Assembly (NCBI GenBank): GCA_017624675.1
Contig: JAGAMO010000029.1
Span: forward strand, 1-64,000
Source: Clostridia bacterium
Lineage (GTDB): Bacteria; Bacillota; Clostridia; Oscillospirales; Acutalibacteraceae
Length of the DNA: 64,000 bases
Direction of reading: 5' to 3'
The notes beneath the pieces are model-generated. The model was not told the origin of the DNA. It searched no databases and saw only the letters and a program-made list of their open reading frames with translations. Numbering within the stretch: the first letter of the stretch is position 1; each line of letters opens with the position of its first letter. Shown here piece by piece: positions 11,059-21,168 of this stretch. Made by a program: the position numbers and the translations under genes.

Positions 11059-11086
11059 ACATAGGCGGAATGATTTCCGCCTGTGT
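11059..11086 (+). terminator. Intergenic hairpin after the GH16 gene
   Basis: AGGCGGAA (11063-11070) pairs with TTCCGCCT (11075-11082) around a TGAT loop; four flanking bases extend the stem with one G-U pair. No T tract follows, so it is as likely an attenuating or RNA-processing stem as a full terminator. Confidence 0.45.
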
Positions 11087-11110
11087 AAAATTAGCGAAAG
11101 GACTGATAAT

Positions 11111-13954
11111 GTGCTCAAAAAGATACAGAAGGGCATATGTTTTTTGTTGTGTGTTTTAATACTCATGGGTGCCTTGGTTTGCAACGCCGAAACTCCTGAT
11201 GAACCAGTCCAAGAAGATGGTGTTAAAACCGAAGAAACCGACATTAGTGTTGGTGACTATGAACAATATATAAACAACATTGATTTTGAAGATGCCAACA
11301 AGAACATATCGGTATCGCTAGATAATTTCACCGCTGATAATGCCGAAGCTACCTTTAACGAGGGTGCTATCGATTGGGCTAGCGGTGAAGGTAGCATTAC
11401 CTTTAATACCGAAATATCTTCTCCTGCTGTTTATAGCATTAAAATAGTATGGAAACCCAAATCATCGGGTATTGACCCCAATATTGGTTTGAAAATTGAT
11501 GGCGAATTTCCTTTTTCAAATGCTTCTCAAATAGCACTCAAAAGGGAATGGAAGAACATTTCCGACAAACCTCGTGTAGATTCAAACGGTAATCAATATG
11601 CACAGGAACAGGTTGAAACAGGTGAGTACATAACTACTCTTTTGCAGGATTATGCAGGCACAGTTACCGAGCCTTATACTTTTGCATTTTCTGAGGGTTC
11701 ACATACGATTACATTAGTTAATGCCGAGCAGGGAATATTAATTAAAGAAATCGTTTTAATTGCACCCGAAAGAGCAGTTTCATACTCTGAGATTTCTAAA
11801 GATTATAAACTTAATAAAAACGAAGCAAAGCGTATTGAAATTCAGGGTGAAGATGCTGGTATTAAGAATTCCAAATCACTTATTCCTAAAAGCAATAACA
11901 GTGATGCGGGTATGACACCTTGTGATTCACAAACCAGTAAAATCAACTATATTGGTGGTACTTCTTGGCAAAGTCCAGGAAGTATGATGACCTGGAATTT
12001 TAAGGTTAAAACCGCAGGTTATTATTACTTTGGCTTTAGATATAAACAATCCGAACTTATCAACGGTGTAAGCTGGAGAAAGTTAAGAATTGACGGACAA
12101 GTACCTTTTAAAGAAGCTACAAGTATTGGCTTTGATTTTGGTACTTCATGGGAATATCTTACCCTTGGTAAAAATGAAGACGAGCCTTATTATGTATGGC
12201 TTGATGAAGGTGACCACACCATTTCGTTAGAGGTTACCGTAGGTCCTCAAAGCGAATATGTAAAAAGACTTTCCGAAGTTGTTAGCCGTCTTGGTGATGA
12301 ATACATCAAAATCGTTATGATTACCGGTGAATCACCTGACGTTAACCGCGACTACGAATTGTTTAAGCAAATCAAGGATTTTAACAAAACCCTTGAAGAA
12401 TGTAAAAAGTCCCTTGATAGCATTGCTAAAGATATGAAGGAAATGTCGGGCAGTAAGAGTACCCAAAGCATTGCGGCTATTGAAAATATGTCCCGTGTTT
12501 TGAAGCAAATGCTTAAGAGCCCCTATTCCGCACAGCAATATGTTAAGGATTATTATAACAACTATACAGCAGTTAGTTCATGGCTTTATGACATGACTAA
12601 TATGCCTCTCGCACTTGATGAAATTCAAATTATTCCTTATGGTGATGAACTTGAGGACAAGAATGCTAATATCTTTGAGTCCTTTGGTTATGGCGTAGTT
12701 AGACTTGTTATGTCTTTTATTCAGGATTACTCAATTGCTGAAGAGGGTACTTCTGATAAAGAAATTACAATTTGGATTAACTGGGGTCAAGACCAAGCAA
12801 TGGTTCTTAACTCCTTAATTAAGGATTCATTTACTCCTAAAACCGGCATTAATGTTCGAGTTGATGTTGTTAGCGCTTCTTTGATTAACGGTATTTTGTC
12901 GGGTAATTTCCCTGACCTTTCCTTGCATTTAGCAAGAACTGAGCCTGTAAATCTTGGTATCAGAGGTGCGCTTTACGATTTAACTAATTTTGAAGATTGC
13001 GACGAAGTATTAAAGCAATTCCAAGCAACATCAGAAGAGCCGTATAGATACGGCGATGCACTTTATGCTTTACCTGATACTCAAAGTTATTTCTTAATGT
13101 ATTATCGTAAAGATGTTTTAGAAAGATTGGGTCTTTCGGTTCCTCAAACATGGGATGAGTTTAAGCACGCCGCAACGGTTATTCAAAGAAATAATATGAA
13201 TGTGTATGTGCCTTATACTCAAATTACAACTGCTACTACAGTAAATACTGGTATAGGCAACTTGAATTTGTTCCCAACATTGATGGCGCAAAACGGTCTT
13301 TCTTTGTATAACAAGGAAAAAACTGCAACCGCGCTTGATGTAAGGGCTGCAATTGATGTATTTGATTTCTGGACTGATTTGTATACCGAATACGGATATT
13401 TAAAAGAAGCAGAATTTTATAACCGTTTCAGAGTAGGTGTTGTTCCGCTTGGTATTGCACCACTTGCAACCTATATGAATTTATATGCTGCTGCACCTGA
13501 AATTGCAGGCAGATGGTCGGTTGGTTTAGTTCCTGCCTCAGCTAACGGTAATAGAACAATTGCCGGAGCTGGTACTGGTTGCGGAATTATAAATAAATCA
13601 GAAAATAAAGATGAAGCTTGGGAATTCCTTAAGTGGTGGACTTCTGCCGAAACCCAAACAAGATATAACAACAATGTTGAGTCTTTGTTAGGAATGATTG
13701 GTAGAACAACAACCGCTAACGTAGAAGCATTCCAAAATCTTGCATGGGATAAAGAACATCTTGAGGTTATGGAGCAACAACGTTTACAGGTTAAGGAAGT
13801 ACCAGAGGTTCCCGGTAGTTATTATTTGTCACGCGCTATTGACCAAGCATTTTGGACCGTTGTTAACGGCGAAACCAATTCTAAGGATGCGGTTATGAAG
13901 TGGAGCAAAGTTGCTGACGATGAAATTGCCAGAAAAATTGAAGAATATAAGTAA
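11111..13954 (+). CDS. Extracellular sugar-binding protein with N-terminal CBM-like domains
   Basis: 947 residues; GTG start with AAAGGA eight bases upstream. Export signal at residues 1-27; the cysteine there is not in a good lipobox, so lipoprotein status is open. Residues about 50-225 and 235-395 look like beta-sandwich carbohydrate-binding domains, with Trp/Tyr-rich strands and the repeated phrase DG..PF..A. A helical linker (about 400-520) leads to a family 1 solute-binding fold from about 551 (EITIWINWGQDQ), with the usual DVLERLGLSVPQTWDEF and GCGI...EAWEFLKWW segments. Roughly 400-residue binding proteins are the norm, so the N-terminal extension is large. It heads a run of permease genes and should deliver oligosaccharides to them. 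Confidence 0.85.
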   Translation: MLKKIQKGICFLLCVLILMGALVCNAETPDEPVQEDGVKTEETDISVGDYEQYINNIDFEDANKNISVSLDNFTADNAEATFNEGAIDWASGEGSITFNTEISSPAVYSIKIVWKPKSSGIDPNIGLKIDGEFPFSNASQIALKREWKNISDKPRVDSNGNQYAQEQVETGEYITTLLQDYAGTVTEPYTFAFSEGSHTITLVNAEQGILIKEIVLIAPERAVSYSEISKDYKLNKNEAKRIEIQGEDAGIKNSKSLIPKSNNSDAGMTPCDSQTSKINYIGGTSWQSPGSMMTWNFKVKTAGYYYFGFRYKQSELINGVSWRKLRIDGQVPFKEATSIGFDFGTSWEYLTLGKNEDEPYYVWLDEGDHTISLEVTVGPQSEYVKRLSEVVSRLGDEYIKIVMITGESPDVNRDYELFKQIKDFNKTLEECKKSLDSIAKDMKEMSGSKSTQSIAAIENMSRVLKQMLKSPYSAQQYVKDYYNNYTAVSSWLYDMTNMPLALDEIQIIPYGDELEDKNANIFESFGYGVVRLVMSFIQDYSIAEEGTSDKEITIWINWGQDQAMVLNSLIKDSFTPKTGINVRVDVVSASLINGILSGNFPDLSLHLARTEPVNLGIRGALYDLTNFEDCDEVLKQFQATSEEPYRYGDALYALPDTQSYFLMYYRKDVLERLGLSVPQTWDEFKHAATVIQRNNMNVYVPYTQITTATTVNTGIGNLNLFPTLMAQNGLSLYNKEKTATALDVRAAIDVFDFWTDLYTEYGYLKEAEFYNRFRVGVVPLGIAPLATYMNLYAAAPEIAGRWSVGLVPASANGNRTIAGAGTGCGIINKSENKDEAWEFLKWWTSAETQTRYNNNVESLLGMIGRTTTANVEAFQNLAWDKEHLEVMEQQRLQVKEVPEVPGSYYLSRAIDQAFWTVVNGETNSKDAVMKWSKVADDEIARKIEEYK

Positions 13955-13972
13955 GGAGGGGAGAGATAGACT

Positions 13973-14905
13973 ATGTTTAAAGCAAAACAAAGTAAATTAC
14001 AAGGTAGAAAAAGAATAGCTCCCGAAGGTTCTTTCAGAGAGCAACTGCCAATGTTCGTTATGATTTCTCCCTTCGTAATATTTTTTGTGATTTTCACAAT
14101 TATTCCAATTCTTTCATCAATTTTCTTTAGTTTTACTTCTTACGATATGATTTCATCTCCAAAACTCGTTTTCTTTGAAAACTATCGAAGATTGATTACT
14201 AATGACCCTACATTTATGGTTACCGTAAAAAACACTTTTATTTTTGCGGTAGTTTCAGGTCCTCTCGGATTTTTATTAGCTTTCGTACTTGCGTGGCTCG
14301 TTAATGAGTTTACACCTAAGGTAAGAGCAGTTCTTTCGTTTATGTTCTATGCACCTTCACTTGTTGGTAACGCATACTTTATTTGGCAGGTTGCTTTTAG
14401 TGGTGATAGCTATGGTTATATTAATAGCCTCTTGCTTTCAATAGGTATAATTACCGAGCCTATAGTTTGGCTTAAAAATGCAACCTATCTTATGCCAATT
14501 ATAATTGTTGTTCAGTTGTGGCAAAGTATGGGTGTTTCCTTCCTTGCAAATATTTCAGGTTTGCAAAATGTTAGCCGTGATATGTACGAAGCAGGTGCTA
14601 TTGACGGTATTAGAAATCGTTGGCAAGAGTTGAGATATATTACACTTCCGGCAATGTCTAATATGTTACTTTTCAGTGCTGTAATGCAGATACAAAGTAG
14701 TTTCTCGGTAAGTGCTATCGCGATTACTTTGGCAGGTTATCCAAGTAAATCCAATGCAGTTGATACTATTGTGTCATTAATGCAGGATATGGCGACCGTA
14801 CGTTACGAGCTTGGCTATGCTTCGGCTATTGCTGTGGTATTGTTTATTATGATGGTAACAACAAGATTGTTAGTTGGAAGAATACTTTCAACCGTAGAGA
14901 AGTGA
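13973..14905 (+). CDS. Sugar ABC transporter permease (UgpA/LplB type)
   Basis: 310 residues; ATG start with AAGGAGGGG upstream. About six transmembrane helices follow a basic cytoplasmic N-terminus (residues 1-28). The EAA loop that contacts the ATPase is seen as EAGAIDGIRNRWQELRYITLP-like sequence near residue 200. It begins 18 bases after the binding protein and is followed one base later by the second permease, so the two are translationally coupled and should form the inner-membrane heterodimer. No ATPase gene is nearby. Confidence 0.9.
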   Translation: MFKAKQSKLQGRKRIAPEGSFREQLPMFVMISPFVIFFVIFTIIPILSSIFFSFTSYDMISSPKLVFFENYRRLITNDPTFMVTVKNTFIFAVVSGPLGFLLAFVLAWLVNEFTPKVRAVLSFMFYAPSLVGNAYFIWQVAFSGDSYGYINSLLLSIGIITEPIVWLKNATYLMPIIIVVQLWQSMGVSFLANISGLQNVSRDMYEAGAIDGIRNRWQELRYITLPAMSNMLLFSAVMQIQSSFSVSAIAITLAGYPSKSNAVDTIVSLMQDMATVRYELGYASAIAVVLFIMMVTTRLLVGRILSTVEK

Positions 14906-14906
14906 G

Positions 14907-15815
14907 GTGTTTGTCATTAATATCGTAAAATCATTAAAAAATAGACTTCCGTCTAAAAACAAAATGGCGGTTAGACGATACACCCGTTCTAAATTCGGTG
15001 ATTTTCTAAATGCTGCATTGTTGGTGGCAGCAGGTCTTTTCACAATGTTACCGCTTATATACGCAGTTTGTACATCATTTAAACCGTTGGATGAATTGCT
15101 TATTTTCCCACCTAGATTTTTCGTAAGAAGACCGACATTGGGAAACTATATGATTCTACCGGACCTTATGTCATCTCTTAAGGTTCCGCTTTCACGCTAT
15201 ATCTTTAATAGCCTTTTCATTAGTATAGTATCTACTTTCTTCTATATAATCGTTGCCACAATGGCTGCGTTTGTACTCTCAAAAGCTAAGTTTAAGGGTA
15301 GAAATGTTTTATTCTGGATTGTACAGTTTGCGCTTATGTTTAATGCGTATACACTTGGTATTCCCAGATACTTGATTTTTTCAAAAATGCAAATTATAGA
15401 CACCTATTGGGTTTCTATTTTACCTCACATGGCTTCAACTCTTGGTGTATTCTTGGCAAAGCAATACATAGAAGGTTATATACCTAACGCTTTACTTGAA
15501 GCTGCTAAAATTGACGGTGCCAGTCATTACAGAGTATTTTGGTCTATCGTAATGCCTGTAATTAAGCCCGCTTGGCTCACTTTAATGTTATTTGCATTTA
15601 GAGATATTTGGGCCGAAGTACCAAACGGCACGATTTTTAGCGAACAGTTAAAAACACTTCCGCAAATTGTAACACAAATTACTTCGGGCGGTACTGCCCG
15701 TGCGGGTAGTTCAATGGCTGTTACGGTTATTATGATGATACCGCCAATCCTTGTCTTCTTAATTTCACAAAGTAATGTAATTGAGGCAATGAGTAGTGCG
15801 GGTATAAAGGAGTAG
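14907..15815 (+). CDS. Sugar ABC transporter permease (UgpE type)
   Basis: 302 residues with six predicted helices and the EAA loop EAAKIDGASHYRVFWSIVMP. It pairs with the preceding permease. The start is uncertain: GTG at 14907 lies one base past the previous stop but has a poor ribosome-site spacing. A start a few codons later, placed better behind GAGGTG, or ATG at 14964 are alternatives. Carbohydrate ABC permease family is clear; the substrate is not. Confidence 0.87.
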   Translation: MFVINIVKSLKNRLPSKNKMAVRRYTRSKFGDFLNAALLVAAGLFTMLPLIYAVCTSFKPLDELLIFPPRFFVRRPTLGNYMILPDLMSSLKVPLSRYIFNSLFISIVSTFFYIIVATMAAFVLSKAKFKGRNVLFWIVQFALMFNAYTLGIPRYLIFSKMQIIDTYWVSILPHMASTLGVFLAKQYIEGYIPNALLEAAKIDGASHYRVFWSIVMPVIKPAWLTLMLFAFRDIWAEVPNGTIFSEQLKTLPQIVTQITSGGTARAGSSMAVTVIMMIPPILVFLISQSNVIEAMSSAGIKE

Positions 15816-15819
15816 AACT

Positions 15820-17922
15820 ATGATAAAAAGATTTCTTAAAAGTGTCTTTGCAATCAGTTTTGTAATACTCCTAGTTGCAATGTCTTCTTTTGTTGCATCG
15901 GCAGAGGTACCATTTGACAGTTATACCTATTGGTCAGATGTAGGAGAAGAAAACAAAGCTGTTTACAACAGACCGATGTACAGCGCTGAATTAAGCTTTG
16001 ATGCGCATTCGTTAGGCATCGCTGAATTCACCAAAATCAATGATATCACATTCGACTATCAAGGTAATCTTTACATTCTTGATAATAGTTCCAGAATAGT
16101 GGTTATTGATAATAATTATAATTTTGTACGCGAAATTGGCTTAATAAACGGTGAAGAATCTTACAATGAAGCCAAGAGCATATATATTGCTAAGGATAAC
16201 ACAATTTATATTTGTGATACCGAAGGTCATCGTATTCTTCATATTAATCCAAATGGCGAACTTATTAATATAATTACGCTTCCTAAAGCATTACTTATCC
16301 CGGATGATTTCGATTTTCGCCCTATAAATATGGTTATTGATAATTCCGGATATACTTATATTTTAAGTGACGGTTCTTATTACGGTGCATTGCTTTATGA
16401 TACCAATATGGAATTTTTGGGATTCTATGGCGCAAACACTGTTACTGCAACAGTTGGTAGTGTTTTGTCCAACATTAAAAACCGTATTTTACCCAATAAC
16501 ATCAAAATCGAAAAGTCAGCCAAAAGACTTCCTTTCTGTTTTGTAGACCTTGCTATAGATAATAATGGATTTATTTATACCAGCACAGGTTATACCGATA
16601 CCGCCCGTAAAGGTCAGGTAAGAAAATTAGGCCCCGGTATAGGAAATAATATCCTTAACTCTGACGATATTAGTTTTGTTGATACCAAAATTAACACTTC
16701 CTATAACGACGGAGCAGTATCTAAACAAGATATTTTTGATATCGAGGTTGACGATAATGGCTTTGTTTATGGCCTTGAGTCTGCTTTTGGTAAAGTTTTT
16801 GTTTACGACCCATCTTGTAGAACAATTTCGGTTTTCGGCGGCGGTATGGGCTTTGGTACACAAGTTGGTACCTTCGTTACCGTATCTGCGTTAGCAATTA
16901 AAAACAACGGCAGCGAGGTTTTGGTTGCTGATAGTGCTAACAACAAAATCACTTTGTTCAAAATAACTGATTTTGGTACAAAGGTTAAAGGTCTCATAAA
17001 CCTCACTTTAAAAGGCGAGTATTCCGAAGCAAAAGAAGGTTGGGAAGAGGTTATAGCTTTAGATAATAACTTCCAGCCTGCTTATGGTGCGTTATCACGC
17101 GCTTATATTAATGAAGCTGATTATGATACCGCATTAGAACTTGCTAAAAAAGGATATGATAGAGAAGCTTACGCAATTGCGTTTGAATACAAACGAAGTG
17201 AAATTATCAGTGATTATTTCGTATTGATTTTCATTGCTATTGTATTACTCATTGTATTACTTATTGTTTTCTTAGTAGTTTCTGGACGCAAGAAAATTAA
17301 ACTTATTCGCAACAAGCAATTGTCACTTATGCTCTCAGTTTTAGCACATCCTTCTAATGCGTTTACTGAGATTAAAGAGAAAAAGCAAGGCTCGATTTTA
17401 TTGTGCGTAATTTCCGTAATTGCTTTCTATGTTGTTTCAATTCTTCAAACTCTTAAGGGTGGCTTCTTATTTACAATTTACGACCCCACTTCCTTTAACT
17501 CAATTTGGTTGTTTGTAAAAACTGCCGGTTTAGTAATTTTGTGGATTGTTGCAAACTGGATGGTTTGTACCTTGCTTGGCGGTAAGGGAAGATTTAAAGA
17601 AATTGCTATTGTTACTTGCTATAGCTTGTTGCCGCTAATTATTTCAGGAATAATCAAAATTGTACTTACAAATGTATTATTGCCTTCGGAGGCTAGTTTC
17701 CTAAATATTTTGAATGCTATTGCTGTAATTTATTTCGTTATCCTAATGATTATAGGTCTTTTAAAGATTCACGATTTCAGTATGGGCAGATTACTCGGAA
17801 CTAGCGTGTTGTCTATTGCAGGTGTAGCTGCGATTGTATTTTTAGCTATTGCTATAGTTATTCTTATACAACAGTTCGGAGGATTTATTGCGACTGTTGT
17901 TACTGAATTATTAACACTTTAA
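15820..17922 (+). CDS. NHL-repeat propeller / TPR / YIP1-domain membrane protein
   Basis: 700 residues; ATG behind AAAGGAG. Signal peptide at residues 1-28 ends in VASAEV. Residues about 60-390 hold NHL-type propeller repeats (phrases such as GNLYILDNSSRIVVID and IYICDTEGHRI). About 395-450 is a TPR-like helical pair (GWEEVIALDNNFQPAYGALS). A strong transmembrane helix lies at 468-490, and a YIP1-like multi-spanning domain at 500-700. Topology suggests an outer propeller linked to a membrane bundle. From memory this type recurs beside DUF5696 genes and sugar permeases. The role is unknown; it could be a sensor or an accessory part of the importer. Confidence 0.78.
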   Translation: MIKRFLKSVFAISFVILLVAMSSFVASAEVPFDSYTYWSDVGEENKAVYNRPMYSAELSFDAHSLGIAEFTKINDITFDYQGNLYILDNSSRIVVIDNNYNFVREIGLINGEESYNEAKSIYIAKDNTIYICDTEGHRILHINPNGELINIITLPKALLIPDDFDFRPINMVIDNSGYTYILSDGSYYGALLYDTNMEFLGFYGANTVTATVGSVLSNIKNRILPNNIKIEKSAKRLPFCFVDLAIDNNGFIYTSTGYTDTARKGQVRKLGPGIGNNILNSDDISFVDTKINTSYNDGAVSKQDIFDIEVDDNGFVYGLESAFGKVFVYDPSCRTISVFGGGMGFGTQVGTFVTVSALAIKNNGSEVLVADSANNKITLFKITDFGTKVKGLINLTLKGEYSEAKEGWEEVIALDNNFQPAYGALSRAYINEADYDTALELAKKGYDREAYAIAFEYKRSEIISDYFVLIFIAIVLLIVLLIVFLVVSGRKKIKLIRNKQLSLMLSVLAHPSNAFTEIKEKKQGSILLCVISVIAFYVVSILQTLKGGFLFTIYDPTSFNSIWLFVKTAGLVILWIVANWMVCTLLGGKGRFKEIAIVTCYSLLPLIISGIIKIVLTNVLLPSEASFLNILNAIAVIYFVILMIIGLLKIHDFSMGRLLGTSVLSIAGVAAIVFLAIAIVILIQQFGGFIATVVTELLTL

Positions 17923-17935
17923 GGAGGAATGCGGT

Positions 17936-20167
17936 ATGATTAAGAAGATTTTAATAATACTTAGTTGCTTTGCAATTTGCTTAACATTAACATCATGTGA
18001 TACCGGATTTGGATCTTTAAAGTATGTTGAAGCTAATGATTCAGATATACCTGTTGAATCAGTTATTGCACAAAACTCAAATTATATTCTCGAACTTGAC
18101 AAAGATAATATGGGAATTGTTTTGACTGATGTTAAAACAAACGAAAAATGGAGTTCTACCCCTATTAATGATTCAGATGAACCTGAGTTGGATGAGTTTG
18201 GAATGCCTATTAACAAGCATCCACGTGTTGAATCTATATTAGCTGTTGAATGCAAAAACTTTGAAAGCGATGAGGTTAACACATATTTTTCCTATACCGA
18301 TGCAGTTCAAGGTGGTTATGTAACTCACGAAGTTATTGAAAATGGTATTTTGTTAAAGTATCATTTTGCTGATGCAAGCGTTATGATACCACTTGAGTGC
18401 ACACTTACTGACAATGGTGTAAAGTTAAGTATTGACCCTAAAAAAATCGAAGAAAACGAAAATAAAGTTATCTCGTTATCAATAGCACCCTTCTTCTGCG
18501 GTGTAAAAAATGATACTGAGAATTCATATTTATTCGTGCCTTCAGGTTCCGGTGCTTTGGTAGGAACTCAAACTAAATCTGAACAAGGAAATTCTTTCTC
18601 GGCTCAGATTTACGGTAATGACCCTTCAATTGATGAGGTTGCGTCAACTTCAACTACCGAAGTTATGAGACTTAATGTTTTTGGCGCCAAAGCAGGTGAT
18701 AAAGCTGTTTGTGCTATTGTGGATGGTTCCCCAGCTTCGGCAAGGATAGATGTAACTTCTGGTTCTAAATCCTTTGGTTATTCATCTTGCTATGCATCAT
18801 TCTTAATGCGTGGATATACAAACCACGTAGCAGAGCTTTACTCTTATGAACGCGTTGAGAATGTTGTATACAGCAAAAAAATGATAAATAAACCGGTTTC
18901 GGTTACATTTTGTCCGTTAAGCGGTGATAATGCCGATTACAGTGGCATGGCTGCTGTTTACCGTGATTATTTGATAGCTAATAACGGTATGAAAACAGTT
19001 GATAAAGATGTTTCGTTGAGTGTTAGAATCATAGGTGGCACACAAATGACAGAATCCTTTGTGGGTATTCCTTATGAAACTATTTATCCTACAACAACTT
19101 TAACAGCTGCCGAAAATATCATAAACGATATTAAGAAAAACCTTGGTGATGGTTTTGCTGTTCAACTCAAGGGCTTTGGTGAGAGTGGTATAGATATTGG
19201 AAAAATTGCCGGTAACTATACTGTAAGTGATAAGCTAGGCTCTATGAGCAAGCTTGAAAAACTTTTTAATTCTTATAAAGATAATAACATTGATTTATAT
19301 TTTGACTTTGATATTGTTAAGTTTAACACTAATTCTTCCGGTTTATCAAAATTCTTTGATTCGGCTACCAATGCCGGCGGACAAAAGGCGTTGCAGTATT
19401 ATTACGATATTGCTGTAAGAGACAAGAAAATTGATACAGCGTATAATCTTTTGTCACCCGCAAAATTCTCAGATATTTACAATAAACTTTCTAAGAAAAT
19501 CTCAAAATATAATATTTCTGGTGTATCCTTTGATACCCTTTCTTCCATAGCATATTCGGATTATATTGACAATGAAAATGCCGATTATTATTCGAAAAAC
19601 GGCTATGCAAACGCAGCTGGTTCTGTGATTGATGCTTTAAAGACCAATAAGAATCAATATATGGCTTCAAGTGCAAATGCGTATTCTGCAATTAAGGCTG
19701 ATATAATCACTGAGTCTCCAATTTCATCCGAAAAAAACAACGCTTTCTTATATGATGTTCCTTTCTATCAAATGGTATTTAAAGGAAGTATACCGATTAC
19801 TGTTCAAAGTGTAAATTTGACATCCGATTCAAAACTTGCTGTATTAAAGGCAGTGGAATCGGGAAGCGGATTAGGTTATACACTCATAGATACTTGGGAT
19901 AGTTCTATGATTAACTCTGATTTGCCTTATTTCTATAATAGTGTATACAGCGAAATCAAAGAAGGTATGTTTGAAAATTCAAAATCTCTTTCTGATTATT
20001 ACAAAAAGATTTCGGGTCAACAGATAATCAAGCATTTTGTTCATGAAAACGGATTGCGTGAGACCTTGTTTGAAAATGGGGTTCGTGTTTACGTGAATTA
20101 CACTAATAGTAAGTTAGAAACACCGGCAGGCGAACTGCCCCCTTACGAATACTTTATAACGGAGTAA
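17936..20167 (+). CDS. DUF5696-like surface lipoprotein
   Basis: 743 residues; ATG behind AAGGAGG. The signal peptide ends in a good lipobox LTSC with lipid-modified Cys21. The N-terminal half (about 40-340) is beta-rich and the second half (about 360-720) has alternating helices and strands, including LDxYFDFDIVKF-like segments reminiscent of a TIM barrel. I recall the family as DUF5696. It is encoded between two permease pairs, so it should sit on the outer face of the membrane next to the importer. A glycoside hydrolase-like activity is possible, but I cannot point to catalytic residues. Confidence 0.75.
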   Translation: MIKKILIILSCFAICLTLTSCDTGFGSLKYVEANDSDIPVESVIAQNSNYILELDKDNMGIVLTDVKTNEKWSSTPINDSDEPELDEFGMPINKHPRVESILAVECKNFESDEVNTYFSYTDAVQGGYVTHEVIENGILLKYHFADASVMIPLECTLTDNGVKLSIDPKKIEENENKVISLSIAPFFCGVKNDTENSYLFVPSGSGALVGTQTKSEQGNSFSAQIYGNDPSIDEVASTSTTEVMRLNVFGAKAGDKAVCAIVDGSPASARIDVTSGSKSFGYSSCYASFLMRGYTNHVAELYSYERVENVVYSKKMINKPVSVTFCPLSGDNADYSGMAAVYRDYLIANNGMKTVDKDVSLSVRIIGGTQMTESFVGIPYETIYPTTTLTAAENIINDIKKNLGDGFAVQLKGFGESGIDIGKIAGNYTVSDKLGSMSKLEKLFNSYKDNNIDLYFDFDIVKFNTNSSGLSKFFDSATNAGGQKALQYYYDIAVRDKKIDTAYNLLSPAKFSDIYNKLSKKISKYNISGVSFDTLSSIAYSDYIDNENADYYSKNGYANAAGSVIDALKTNKNQYMASSANAYSAIKADIITESPISSEKNNAFLYDVPFYQMVFKGSIPITVQSVNLTSDSKLAVLKAVESGSGLGYTLIDTWDSSMINSDLPYFYNSVYSEIKEGMFENSKSLSDYYKKISGQQIIKHFVHENGLRETLFENGVRVYVNYTNSKLETPAGELPPYEYFITE

Positions 20168-20171
20168 TACT

Positions 20172-21071
20172 ATGAAAAAGATTAAGAGAAATAGGGGAAT
20201 TACAGACCTTAAGAGCCGTTATGGATATCTTTTTACCACACACTGGATTATCGGTATAGTAATTTTCTTTGCTTTGCCGCTTGTACAGTCGATTATATAC
20301 TCTTTTAGCAAAGCTGATGTTGTCGCCGGTGGTATTAAAATAACATTTATGGGTCTTGATAACTACAAGCAAATTTTATTTGAGGACCCTAATTATGAAA
20401 AATGGCTCAAAGGTTCCATAACATCATATTTATATTCGTTGCCTATAATTATACTTTTGAGTATGACGTTAGCACTCATATTAAATCAAAAGTTCAAAGG
20501 CAGACTGTTCTTTAGAGCATTGTATTTTCTTCCTGTAATTATTTCTACAGGTGCGGTTATAAACCTGATTTTTAAAACAACCGGCAGCGATATGTCCGAT
20601 GTTGGTGTATCTGATGCTTTGTCGGCTAATATGATTAGCGTAGATGATATTATCAAACTGTTTAACATAAATGGAGCAGTAGCTAAATATATTACAAGCA
20701 CCATCAGCAAAATATTTGACCTTGTATGGAGTTGCGGTATTCAAATAGTACTGTTTCTTGCAGGTTTACAATCTGTTCCTTCGTCATTTTTTGAAGCATC
20801 AAAAATTGAAGGTGCAACAAAGTGGGAAGAATTTTGGTTTATTACTTTCCCAATGCTTTCCAGAGTAACACTTTTGGTTACCGTGTTTACAATGGTAGAA
20901 CTTATCACAAGTGAACGAACAACACTTATTAAGAATGTTTATTCTATGATGCGTACCGGTAACTACGATGAATCATCAGCTATGATGTGGTTCTACTTCC
21001 TCATTTGTGGTGGAATTATGGGTATTATAGTATTCCTATACAATCGTTTCTTGATGAAGCGTTGGGAATAA
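20172..21071 (+). CDS. Sugar ABC transporter permease, second pair (UgpA type)
   Basis: 299 residues, ATG start four bases after the DUF5696 stop, ribosome site (ACGGAG) inside the upstream gene. Six helices and an EAA loop (EASKIEGATKWEEFWFITFP) are visible. Between helices 3 and 4 there is a longer periplasm-facing insert (about 125-180) than in the first UgpA-type permease. Paired with the gene at 21169. No second binding protein is encoded with it, so it may share the 947-residue binding protein or form an accessory complex with the DUF5696 lipoprotein. Confidence 0.88.
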   Translation: MKKIKRNRGITDLKSRYGYLFTTHWIIGIVIFFALPLVQSIIYSFSKADVVAGGIKITFMGLDNYKQILFEDPNYEKWLKGSITSYLYSLPIIILLSMTLALILNQKFKGRLFFRALYFLPVIISTGAVINLIFKTTGSDMSDVGVSDALSANMISVDDIIKLFNINGAVAKYITSTISKIFDLVWSCGIQIVLFLAGLQSVPSSFFEASKIEGATKWEEFWFITFPMLSRVTLLVTVFTMVELITSERTTLIKNVYSMMRTGNYDESSAMMWFYFLICGGIMGIIVFLYNRFLMKRWE

Positions 21072-21114
21072 TACCTAATTCAAGTAATAAACTTTAATAA
21101 TTACAAGGGCTTGA

Positions 21115-21148
21115 GCCGAAAGCATGAATATTCTTCTATGCTTTCGGC
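21115..21148 (+). other. Hairpin between permease genes
   Basis: GCCGAAAGCAT (21115-21125) pairs perfectly with ATGCTTTCGGC (21138-21148). No T tract follows and the next gene's ribosome site is 5 bases away, so it more likely tunes message stability or translation than ends transcription. Confidence 0.5.
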
Positions 21149-21168
21149 AGAAAGGAAATGTTATAATA

